DNA of 5,271 nt from an uncultured Pseudomonadota bacterium (GTDB lineage: Bacteria; Pseudomonadota; Gammaproteobacteria; Burkholderiales; Thiobacillaceae): contig CAISDD010000452.1 of assembly GCA_903883985.1 (NCBI GenBank), positions 1 through 5,271 on the forward strand, given 5' to 3'. The notes under the pieces were generated by a model. That model ran no database searches. It was given only the letters and a program-made list of their open reading frames with translations, and was not told where the DNA came from. Position 1 is the stretch's first letter; each line of letters opens with the position of its first letter. The translations under genes were made by a program, and so were the position numbers. This document shows, one piece after another, positions 1 to 5,271 of the stretch.

Positions 1-34
1 GAGCCAATGAGTACTGCTGCGGGTGTTTGTCCGT
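1..34. other. Left-edge remainder, no assignable gene
   Basis: The 34 bases after the TIR-like stop contain no hairpin-plus-T-run terminator and no convincing start codon. The operon may continue to the left; two of the three minus-strand frames stay open through this piece, which is too short to tell. Confidence 0.5.
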
Positions 35-535
35 TCAGCGTTTGGCGTTTGCATCCTTGATAGCTTTCATCAGCGCGGCATGCTCCCATTTCACCGTCTT
101 GCACCCATTCTGATGGAATGCTGGTGGTGTTTTCGTCGGCGGCGTGTCGCCTTTATGGACACCAATTACTCCTTTGCCGCGCTTGAGGCTCTCTTCGATT
201 TCCCAATTCACCCATTTGCTCGATGCAGTTTTTTCACTAAGGTAAACCAACGTGACAGAGCAGCGATCAATTTTTTCGCGGATATTTCGTTTGATGTAGT
301 CCGCATTGTTGCTGTCGTAGGGTTCCTTGACGGAATGGTCGTCAAACTGGAGATCGACTTTGTCGTTTTTTGCCTGACCTCTGAGCAAATTTACTTCGTC
401 CATATCTTCGTGATCAAAGCTGATGAACACGTGCCGACTCACATCCTCCTTGGCTTCGGCGAGGCGCTGCCTCACCTTATCCTCGAGGCCCTTGATGTCT
501 GAGCCATACAAACTTCCGCCGGAGCCGCCGCCCAT
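35..535 (-). CDS. ThsB/DUF1863-type TIR-like protein with glycine-rich N-terminus
   Basis: A 166-residue protein. Residues 1-13 are MGGGSGGSLYGSD, with six glycines among the first 11; a predicted helix (14-33) follows. The TIR-like domain then runs from about 35 to 128: HVFISFDHEDMDEVNLLRG (35-53) as strand A and the following loop and helix, DSNNADYIKRNIREKI (74-89), SVTLVYLSEKT (93-103), SSKWVNWEIEESL (105-117) and KGVIGVH (121-127). Glu112 in WVNWEI occupies the usual catalytic glutamate place of TIR NADases. The sequence resembles the Thoeris ThsB (MTH538-like, DUF1863) branch, whose members make an NAD-derived signal on infection. The start is ATG 535, with AAGGGGGA five bases upstream; no alternative start exists upstream before a stop at 563-565. 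No ThsA (SIR2-SLOG) is visible; the nearest candidate effector is the SLATT protein of the same operon. NADase activity is inferred. Confidence 0.88.
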   Translation of the reverse strand: MGGGSGGSLYGSDIKGLEDKVRQRLAEAKEDVSRHVFISFDHEDMDEVNLLRGQAKNDKVDLQFDDHSVKEPYDSNNADYIKRNIREKIDRCSVTLVYLSEKTASSKWVNWEIEESLKRGKGVIGVHKGDTPPTKTPPAFHQNGCKTVKWEHAALMKAIKDANAKR

Positions 536-536
536 G

Positions 537-1130
537 TCATTCCCCCTTGTCGAACTGAAACTCTAAACACGAGATGCAATGTCCACAGGGCTGAGCCTCG
601 CCGGTATGGCACGAGTACGTTCCGCTCACGCCTTTTTCTTCAGCCAGCCTGACGACATCCGCTTTGCCAAAATCGAAAAGTGGAGTTAGCACCTTCACTC
701 TTCGCCCCATCGCAGTCTCAATAGCGGATTCGGCCTGGGCGATGAATTGTGGGCGCTGGTCCGGGAACAAGCTGAACTTTTCTGACAGCAAGCCAATTGC
801 TACAGAAGAAGCACCAAGCTGATATGCGTAGGCACTACCCATCAACAGAAACATCAGATTGCGCCCAGGAGTGAATGCGTCAGTTTTTACATCGAGATCG
901 GGGTTCGTTAAACCAGAAACAATCACGCGTCCGAAGCCCGATAAATCCATCCGCGTCGGAGCGGAAAGTTCGAGTTGTTTATGGACGGCCAGGCAGGTTG
1001 CCCACTCCTTGCTGGCTGCCCGTTGCCCATAGTCGATGAACAGCGGAAAGTGATCGATTCCGTCCTCTTTCGCCATCACACCTATCAGGGTCGAGTCGAG
1101 GCCGCCGGAAACCAGATTAACGAAGCTCAC
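537..1130 (-). CDS. QueC-like protein (7-cyano-7-deazaguanine synthase family), type IV CBASS Cap9-like
   Basis: QueC is an ATP-dependent PP-loop enzyme converting 7-carboxy-7-deazaguanine to preQ0. This 197-residue homologue keeps the PP-loop SGGLDST (8-14), YGQRAASKE (34-42), the FTPGRNLMF loop (86-94), FPDQRPQF (122-129), TPLFDFGKADVVRLA (149-163) and a C-terminal zinc site with Cys174, Cys182, Cys185 and Cys188. It is shorter than standard QueC (about 220-230), and it has Gln125 where E. coli QueC has the Cys of YPDCR. Both differences suggest a specialised paralogue. QueC-like proteins occur in the defence systems Qat (QatC) and type IV CBASS (Cap9). No queD, queE or folE is in the window, so the substrate would come from housekeeping synthesis. 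The start is GTG 1130, with GGGAGG seven bases upstream, overlapping the previous stop. The next gene starts one base after its TGA. Confidence 0.92.
   Translation of the reverse strand: MSFVNLVSGGLDSTLIGVMAKEDGIDHFPLFIDYGQRAASKEWATCLAVHKQLELSAPTRMDLSGFGRVIVSGLTNPDLDVKTDAFTPGRNLMFLLMGSAYAYQLGASSVAIGLLSEKFSLFPDQRPQFIAQAESAIETAMGRRVKVLTPLFDFGKADVVRLAEEKGVSGTYSCHTGEAQPCGHCISCLEFQFDKGE
541..548 (-). promoter_or_regulatory. Ribosome binding site fixing the glycine-rich N-terminus of the TIR-like protein
   Basis: AAGGGGGA lies five bases before ATG 535. It is a stronger site than the one before the later in-frame GTG (Val21), so the MGGGSGG N-terminus is very probably translated. Confidence 0.8.
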
Positions 1131-1843
1131 AAGTATGCCTCCCGCTTAGCAACGCGCATCGTGAGCCAAGTGGCCAGATCTACACAGCCAAGGGAATAGC
1201 CGAACTCGGCTGCAACCTCACGAAATGTATCTTCAATTTTTTCGTAGAACGGCAGGCATCCAAGCCTACTTGGCGAGAGCGTAAGCCCACGAGCCAAGTG
1301 AAGGTAATCCAACACGTGAACATCCAGAACCGCAAGGTCAGCGCAGTATCCAACCCGGCGCAAAAAGAGGCTGGACTGTTTTGGACCAAATCCCCATACG
1401 TTCTGCATCAACGATTCGCGGGCCTCCTTGGCCGATTTTGCAGAGAAAAGTAGCTCGCGAATGGATCGATTATTTCTGTACATCTCGGTGACTGTTGTTG
1501 TCAGCAGCGATGCCAATCGATTCTTGAAGCGCGGACGTACCCAGCGGGTGGTGCTATCTTTGGCACTGATTGGCAAAGGCTCGGAAAGCGCCGCGATGAC
1601 TTTGGCTTCATATTCAACTGAGTTGAACCCACTTTTCTGTGGCCGGAGGAATCCTTCCGAACGCAATCGGTCGGCGGTAGCCACAGCGAGCTCAAACACC
1701 ATCTGACTGCCAAACATGCACACCGCAGCTTCATATAGCAGTTCGTCTTCTGTAAGCAGCTGCCAATCCTGCATAGGACCGCCTTGAGCTTTTACCTCAA
1801 TGCACATGGCGCGAATTGTCCGGTTGATAATGTACATGTTCAT
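1127..1843 (-). CDS. HhH-GPD DNA glycosylase of OGG type (type IV CBASS-associated)
   Basis: A 238-residue protein with the OGG/HhH-GPD fold. The N-terminal helical part includes LLTEDELLYEAAVCMFGSQ (29-47), the pattern seen in AGOG/OGG-like glycosylases. The helix-hairpin-helix is VWGFGPKQSSLFLRRVG (149-165), followed by AVLDVHVLDYL (171-181). Lys155 and Asp174 sit where human OGG1 has catalytic Lys249 and Asp268, with the same spacing of 19 residues, so a bifunctional glycosylase/lyase mechanism is plausible. OGG enzymes excise oxidised guanine from DNA; in type IV CBASS such a protein accompanies TGT- and QueC-like proteins, where I do not know its substrate. The start is taken as ATG 1843, two bases after the upstream stop, with GGGTGG eight bases upstream. 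ATG 1873 and 1909 would overlap the TGT-like gene and have poorer ribosome sites. The stop overlaps the next start as GTGA. Confidence 0.85.
   Translation of the reverse strand: MNMYIINRTIRAMCIEVKAQGGPMQDWQLLTEDELLYEAAVCMFGSQMVFELAVATADRLRSEGFLRPQKSGFNSVEYEAKVIAALSEPLPISAKDSTTRWVRPRFKNRLASLLTTTVTEMYRNNRSIRELLFSAKSAKEARESLMQNVWGFGPKQSSLFLRRVGYCADLAVLDVHVLDYLHLARGLTLSPSRLGCLPFYEKIEDTFREVAAEFGYSLGCVDLATWLTMRVAKREAYL
1138..1143 (-). promoter_or_regulatory. Ribosome binding site supporting the GTG start of the QueC-like gene
   Basis: GGGAGG lies seven bases before GTG 1130, within the last codons of the glycosylase gene. The protein made from this start begins just before the PP-loop, as QueC proteins do. 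Confidence 0.75.
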
Positions 1844-1845
1844 AG

Positions 1846-2820
1846 TCACTGCCACCCGAAAGCTGTCGCGCATTGCCTGAAGATACGATCTGGAAAATTG
1901 TAGCGGCAAAAATCAGAGACAGTTCCATTCAACATAGCTGTACGCAAGCCCTGCATCCAGACTGAGTAAAACTCAAGGTTGTGCGCCAACGTTCGAGCGT
2001 GGAATGACAGCCCTGCATCGGACCACCGAGTCTGCCCGGCGAAGAAGTCGGCCTGTGACAGGTGAAACAGTAGTGCTGTGTCGTGAACAACAACGGTCTG
2101 GCACCACTCTAAGCCGTCGAAGCTATCTGCCCCCATGGCAGCGTAGAGCGCAATCGAAATGGGGTTGCCAGTTCCAAGCAGGTGTAGCGCAACGTACCGT
2201 CCTTGCTTGTTTAGCTCTCGGCGGATTGCCCCAACCGCTTGGGCGCGTGAAATCACGCCGTCGCCTAGCCGACGTTCTGGAACGGCGATCATCGGCACGC
2301 CGGTTTCTGCAACGACTGCGCCACAAAGAGTCGGCAATGCATCGGCGGTGCCATGAACGATTGGCACGATCAAACAATCGCCTGCTGCTGCCTGATCTTC
2401 GCGCCATCGCGCGACAACCAGCGCGACGTGTTCCGAAAAATCGGTCGGTGGATGCTGTTCGTCAAAACCAAACGCGAGGTCGAAAGAATACGTTCCCAAG
2501 ACCTTATGAAAAGCAGCTTGTGTCCACCCAGACTGGGCGTCTTTCCAGAAGCTCTCGTAATTTCCCGAGTCCATCAGCGTTACTGCACCGGCCTCCCGGG
2601 CCGACCGCAACATTTCCGTGACCCTATCTGGATTGCCGATGGCGGCAAGATCAAAAGCCGAAACCAGGAACTGACCATTCAGCCCCACCAGCGAGGACAA
2701 GACCTGCAGGTAGTCTTCCGGTCGCAACGCCGTTTTCACCGAAGAAATCGATGGAAAGTAGACGGGCAAAGGCAGCTCACGCTGACCGATCAGAAGTGAA
2801 GCGGGTCGCGTTACCTCCAT
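1846..2820 (-). CDS. TGT-like (tRNA-guanine transglycosylase fold) protein, type IV CBASS Cap10-like
   Basis: A 324-residue protein that I place in the TGT superfamily by its motif order. MDSGNYES (83-90) matches the DSGG motif with the catalytic Asp (here Asp84). FGFDEQ (117-122) matches the substrate-binding Asp region. PIVHGT (153-158) stands where TGT has VQGG. LLGTGNP (213-219) matches the glycine loop. GADSFDG (230-236) matches GxDMFD with the nucleophile (Asp235). A C-terminal HNLEFYSVWMQGLRTAM (280-296) matches the usual HNL-FY-LM-IR. The CxCxxC zinc motif between the last two is absent and the protein is shorter than bacterial TGT (about 375), so it is not housekeeping Tgt. TGTs exchange guanine for a 7-deazaguanine in tRNA, and DpdA homologues act on DNA. 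The substrate here is unknown. The start is ATG 2820, with GGAGGG six bases upstream. The match to Cap10 rests on its OGG and QueC neighbours. Confidence 0.8.
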   Translation of the reverse strand: MEVTRPASLLIGQRELPLPVYFPSISSVKTALRPEDYLQVLSSLVGLNGQFLVSAFDLAAIGNPDRVTEMLRSAREAGAVTLMDSGNYESFWKDAQSGWTQAAFHKVLGTYSFDLAFGFDEQHPPTDFSEHVALVVARWREDQAAAGDCLIVPIVHGTADALPTLCGAVVAETGVPMIAVPERRLGDGVISRAQAVGAIRRELNKQGRYVALHLLGTGNPISIALYAAMGADSFDGLEWCQTVVVHDTALLFHLSQADFFAGQTRWSDAGLSFHARTLAHNLEFYSVWMQGLRTAMLNGTVSDFCRYNFPDRIFRQCATAFGWQ

Positions 2821-3311
2821 CACTTGCCCTCCGGCTTGGCGGGCGTCGCTGCGCGTCGCGTCTCGTTGAACCAATTGGCGTGCTCAGCAGATACGTGCTC
2901 TTCAACGCGCTCGGCCAGTGCAATCAAGCGATCAGGTTCGGACAAATTCTTGTAGGGGCCAGCGGCGGAAAGAAAGAGATATTTCTCATGCTTCAACCGT
3001 TCGGCAGTGGCGCGGTAGGTGACCCATAGTGTCGAGTACTGGTTCATCTGCTGGACGGCTTCGAGCACGGCAATCAGGATGCCGGCGATTGATGCCGCCC
3101 ACTTGGCACCATCCGCGGGTAGTAGGCTCGTTGCCGGAATCAGCACAGCTAGGGCGACCTGCGCAATTTTCAGCCGCTTGTACCAGCGCTGGCTATGCTG
3201 GCTCTTGTCGTCGTACCAGGTCGCCTGACTTTCCAACCGGAACCAAGCTGGGTGTGCGCTGGCAAATGCGGGAACGGGTGGTTCGCTGGGTGTGACGATT
3301 TTGTGATTCAC
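2820..3311 (-). CDS. SLATT/DUF4231-type two-TM membrane protein, candidate effector
   Basis: A 163-residue protein starting at GTG 3311, chosen because AGGGAG lies six bases upstream and just after the hsdS stop. A longer frame to an ATG at 3434 would overlap hsdS by more than 100 bases and has no family similarity. Order of parts: polar N-terminus; WYDDKSQHSQRWYKRLKIAQ (32-51), typical of DUF4231; TM1 about 49-65; a short loop with PADGAK; TM2 about 71-88; then a helical tail with WVTYRATAERLKHEKYLF (96-113) and AGPY, also family hallmarks. SLATT proteins are two-helix membrane proteins proposed to act as effectors in nucleotide-signal defence systems, opening or disrupting the inner membrane when a partner is activated. 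Its TGA stop overlaps the next ATG by one base (TGATG). The family call is strong; the effector role is inferred. Confidence 0.85.
   Translation of the reverse strand: MNHKIVTPSEPPVPAFASAHPAWFRLESQATWYDDKSQHSQRWYKRLKIAQVALAVLIPATSLLPADGAKWAASIAGILIAVLEAVQQMNQYSTLWVTYRATAERLKHEKYLFLSAAGPYKNLSEPDRLIALAERVEEHVSAEHANWFNETRRAATPAKPEGK
2827..2832 (-). promoter_or_regulatory. Ribosome binding site deciding the ATG start of the TGT-like gene
   Basis: GGAGGG, inside the last codons of the SLATT gene, lies six bases before ATG 2820. It favours that start over the GTG at 2823 and over the ATG at 2874. Confidence 0.8.
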
Positions 3312-3317
3312 CTGTTT

Positions 3318-3323
3318 CTCCCT
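3318..3323 (-). promoter_or_regulatory. Ribosome binding site deciding the GTG start of the SLATT gene
   Basis: AGGGAG lies six bases before GTG 3311, in the 16-base gap after the hsdS stop. It favours this GTG over the ATG at 3434 inside hsdS. Confidence 0.8.
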
Positions 3324-3327
3324 GTGG

Positions 3328-4467
3328 TCATGCAGCAAACACCCGCTCCAGCGTTGCCGGTAGAAGTGCGGCGTTGGATTTGCGGATGGCGGCGTGTTTG
3401 GCTTTGAGTTCTTTTGTATGCCGGAATATCTCACGCAACTTCATCTGTGACGACATCGAAGACACGGGCATTTGATAACTGAGAAACGCGGAAGGCTGAA
3501 GGCGTCGACGGCGCATATTGGTGCCGCCACTAATTTCCGCCAGTTCTGGCCAGACTTCCGGGGTGCGGAAGTAAATGTCAATGACCTCTGGAAGCACGAC
3601 CTCGGTATTGATGGTGAACACCGGAAATTCCGGTGACACGACCATGCCATCACATTCAGGTGGAACGACACCCAATGCACCTTCCCAAGCCATCAGCTTT
3701 GGGTACGTGAAATCACCGGAATGGACGGTCGACAAGCGTTCATAGGCGAATTCGCTCCCGGCTTTGTTTACACTGGCAAACACACCGCGACCGAATGAAT
3801 AGACCCCGGCAAATTTGTACTGTGCCAATTGATTGACTCGCACATCCGGTTGTCGCATTGCGACCAATTCGGCCATCGGTTTCTTCAACAGTTTTTCACC
3901 AGGAGGATGGAAGATATAAGCGCGCAGTAAGCTTTGTGCATCGCGCTCGACGGCATCGAGATGCGCTTCGAGTTGTCGTGTTTTCTCGGCCAGCGCGTCG
4001 AGGCGGGCGACGATGGTTTGTTGTTCGGCAAGCGATGGGAGTGGAATCGTATAGGCCAACGCATCAGCAGGCCGAATCGCCGCGTAGTTGGTTGAGCCCT
4101 GCGCCTCGACTTGATTCCGAAACCGCTCTGAGCGGCAGTAATGGTCGAGATAGCGCTTGTCGAGTCGAGTCTTGTCGACCTCAAACAGAAAGTAGTGGCT
4201 ACTGACGACTGCGCCATCGAGTGATTCAGGCACTAGGCCGAAGCCGCCCATCTTTGCATCAATCTCCGCAACCAAGAATTCCCCAGCGCGGCAAACTTGT
4301 TGCTTCTTGGTTTTGATATCCGCACCGGACACAGCATCGCGTAGCAATACACCTTTTGCGTGCAATTGCACACGACACCGTTTGTACTGCTGAGTGTCGT
4401 CAATAGTGATGAACTCTTTGCGATGCCGAAGAACATCCGAGAGAGGGGCAATCGGCCACGCCTTCAT
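3328..4467 (-). CDS. hsdS: Type I restriction-modification specificity subunit (HsdS)
   Basis: HsdS reads the DNA target for the HsdM methylase and HsdR translocase/endonuclease. The 379-residue protein has two target-recognition domains (about 1-140 and 198-335) separated by conserved regions that form the coiled-coil spacer. The first conserved region is clear: IPLPSLAEQQTIVARLDALA at 141-160, continuing to about 186. The second spacer (about 337-379, with LREIFRHTKELKAKHAAIRK) is helical but divergent; it lacks the usual EQ motif at its start. TRD1 carries GSTNYAAIRPADAL (124-137) and TRD2 carries GGTNMRRRRLQPSAF (314-328), the matching ends of the two half-subunits. The length is slightly under the common 400-450. 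The start is the ATG at 4467, with GGAGA seven bases upstream. hsdM should lie beyond the right edge. The target sequence cannot be predicted from this protein. Confidence 0.95.
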   Translation of the reverse strand: MKAWPIAPLSDVLRHRKEFITIDDTQQYKRCRVQLHAKGVLLRDAVSGADIKTKKQQVCRAGEFLVAEIDAKMGGFGLVPESLDGAVVSSHYFLFEVDKTRLDKRYLDHYCRSERFRNQVEAQGSTNYAAIRPADALAYTIPLPSLAEQQTIVARLDALAEKTRQLEAHLDAVERDAQSLLRAYIFHPPGEKLLKKPMAELVAMRQPDVRVNQLAQYKFAGVYSFGRGVFASVNKAGSEFAYERLSTVHSGDFTYPKLMAWEGALGVVPPECDGMVVSPEFPVFTINTEVVLPEVIDIYFRTPEVWPELAEISGGTNMRRRRLQPSAFLSYQMPVSSMSSQMKLREIFRHTKELKAKHAAIRKSNAALLPATLERVFAA

Positions 4468-5271
4468 TCTGCGGTCTCCGCATTGTCAGCGCCGCCCAAA
4501 CGTCGAGCATCCAACTCCCGTCGCGTCCTGTCCAATTCATCGGCCAGCAGTTTTTCATCGGGCAGCACCATCTGGTATTCAGCAGCCAGCACCTTGTTGG
4601 ACAACCCCTCCAGTGCGTAATGGGCCTCGGCCGCACCCTTTTCGGCGCACAGGATCAGGCCCACGGGTGGGTTCTCGCCGGGCTTCATCCAGTGCTCGCG
4701 GGCATAGTTCAAGTACAAGTGCATCTGGCCGGCGTCGGCGTAGCCGAACTTGCCGACCTTGAGGTCGATCACCACCAGGCACTTGAGCTGGCGGTGGAAA
4801 TACAGCAGATCGACGCGGAACCAACTGTCGTCGATGCGTAGGCGACGCTGGCGGCCGACGAAGCTGAAATCGTCGCCCAGTTCCAGCAGGAAGTCGGCCA
4901 GATGCTGGATCAGGGCGTCTTCGAGATCCGATTCGGAGTATTCGTCCTTGAGGTTGAGAAATTCCAGTACGAAAGGGTCTTTGATGGCCTGCTCGGGCGT
5001 GAGGGTGTCACCGGGTTCGGCCAGTTCGCCCTTTTCCAGCATCGCCGCCTTGTTGATGGAGAGCGCAGTGCGCTCGTAGAACTGGCTGCCGATCTGGCGA
5101 TTTAATTGACTGATGGTCCAGCCGCCGCGCAGCGCTTCAGTTTCGTAGAACACCCGGGCCTGCGGGATTTTGACCGAGAGCAGCCGCACGTAGGCCGACC
5201 ACGGCAGGGGGAAGGCTTGGCCCAGTGTGGGCAGATCCGGAGATTGTCCAGACGCTATCTGGAGATTTCCC
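4464..5271 (-). CDS. DUF1016 (YhcG-type) PDDEXK nuclease domain protein, 5' end cut by window edge
   Basis: The reading frame stays open to the right edge, so the gene starts outside the window. A GTG at 5189 is only an internal valine: the frame upstream of it encodes LPWSAY, which joins VRLLSVK to give the conserved YhcG-family segment, followed by FYETEALRGGW. About 268 residues are visible and roughly 70-80 N-terminal residues are probably missing. Counting from the valine at 5189, the C-terminal nuclease domain covers about residues 95-215. Its PDDEXK core is RVDLLYFH (Asp127) followed by IDLK (Asp142, Lys144), then GQMHLYLNY. The family is a putative DNA nuclease often encoded inside type I restriction-modification operons, and its exact role there is not settled. 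The TGA stop overlaps the hsdS start as ATGA, implying translational coupling. The family call is firm; a defence role is inferred from context. Confidence 0.93.
   Translation of the reverse strand, partial: GNLQIASGQSPDLPTLGQAFPLPWSAYVRLLSVKIPQARVFYETEALRGGWTISQLNRQIGSQFYERTALSINKAAMLEKGELAEPGDTLTPEQAIKDPFVLEFLNLKDEYSESDLEDALIQHLADFLLELGDDFSFVGRQRRLRIDDSWFRVDLLYFHRQLKCLVVIDLKVGKFGYADAGQMHLYLNYAREHWMKPGENPPVGLILCAEKGAAEAHYALEGLSNKVLAAEYQMVLPDEKLLADELDRTRRELDARRLGGADNAETAE
4470..4482 (-). promoter_or_regulatory. Small hairpin over the hsdS ribosome binding site
   Basis: In the transcript TGCGG (4482-4478), loop AGA and CCGCA (4474-4470) form a perfect 5-bp stem with a 3-base loop. The hsdS ribosome site GGAGA (4479-4475) lies inside it and the ATG follows two bases after the stem. 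This is seen in the sequence. That it masks the site until ribosomes finish the upstream nuclease gene is inference, and a 3-base loop is tight. Confidence 0.35.

Noticed and set aside
23..502. Plus-strand open frame of 159 codons opposite the TIR-like gene
   Set aside because: No family resemblance and no ribosome site; the minus strand encodes a clear TIR-like domain here.
35..535. Canonical type I Thoeris
   Set aside because: A ThsB-like protein is present but no SIR2-SLOG ThsA; the only membrane protein is of the SLATT type.
537..1130. Housekeeping queuosine gene queC
   Set aside because: Short length, changed motif, defence neighbours and absence of queD/queE make a specialised paralogue more likely.
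1844..1909. 22-residue N-terminal extension of the OGG-type protein
   Set aside because: It would overlap the TGT-like gene by about 64 bases, and the extension shows no resemblance to the glycosylase fold; ATG 1843 directly after the stop is better placed.
2004..2621. Plus-strand open frame of 205 codons opposite the TGT-like gene
   Set aside because: Arginine- and proline-rich translation with no recognisable domain; it lies wholly within a better supported minus-strand gene.
537..2820. Dpd DNA-modification system (7-deazaguanine in DNA)
   Set aside because: The TGT-like protein lacks the zinc motif and the Dpd restriction and partner genes (DpdB and others) are absent; kept only as an alternative for substrate choice.
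35..3311. Complete canonical type IV CBASS
   Set aside because: No CD-NTase (GS motif with DxD) is encoded in any frame seen here; only the ancillary trio matches.
3312..3434. 41-residue N-terminal extension of the SLATT protein
   Set aside because: It lies inside hsdS in another frame and is low in family-like sequence; the GTG at 3311 has a proper ribosome site.

Overview
The window holds seven protein genes, all on the minus strand, packed end to end with overlaps of 1-4 bases or gaps of 1-16 bases. It reads as one operon transcribed from right to left. No tRNA, rRNA, CRISPR array, transposase or attachment site is visible. The G+C level is middling to high, and the YhcG-type nuclease and HsdS are types common in Proteobacteria. 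A proteobacterial host is therefore likely, but nothing in the sequence fixes the taxon. Base composition is uneven: I counted 39 G+C in 60 at 4801-4860 (nuclease gene) against 26 and 25 in 60 at 181-240 and 361-420 (last gene). That fits a defence island assembled from parts.

Right part (3328-5271): a 5'-truncated DUF1016/YhcG-type PDDEXK nuclease, overlapped by ATGA with a complete type I restriction-modification specificity subunit (hsdS). hsdM would be expected off the right edge. hsdR is not visible.

Left part (35-3311): a compact five-gene cassette behind hsdS. In transcription order it encodes (1) a two-TM SLATT/DUF4231 membrane protein, (2) a divergent tRNA-guanine-transglycosylase (TGT)-like enzyme without the zinc site, (3) an HhH-GPD DNA glycosylase of the OGG type, (4) a short QueC-like (7-cyano-7-deazaguanine synthase) protein and (5) a ThsB/DUF1863-type TIR-like protein that begins with a glycine-rich tail. 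The OGG + TGT + QueC trio is the hallmark ancillary set of type IV CBASS. No CD-NTase is present here, however; a Thoeris-type TIR-like protein stands in its place next to a membrane effector.

Working model (inference): the TIR-like protein makes a nucleotide signal, the SLATT protein is the membrane-disrupting effector, and the QueC/TGT/OGG trio licenses or regulates the TIR protein, perhaps by attaching a deazaguanine to its glycine N-terminus. This would be a CBASS-IV/Thoeris hybrid, and it is the most interesting content of the window.
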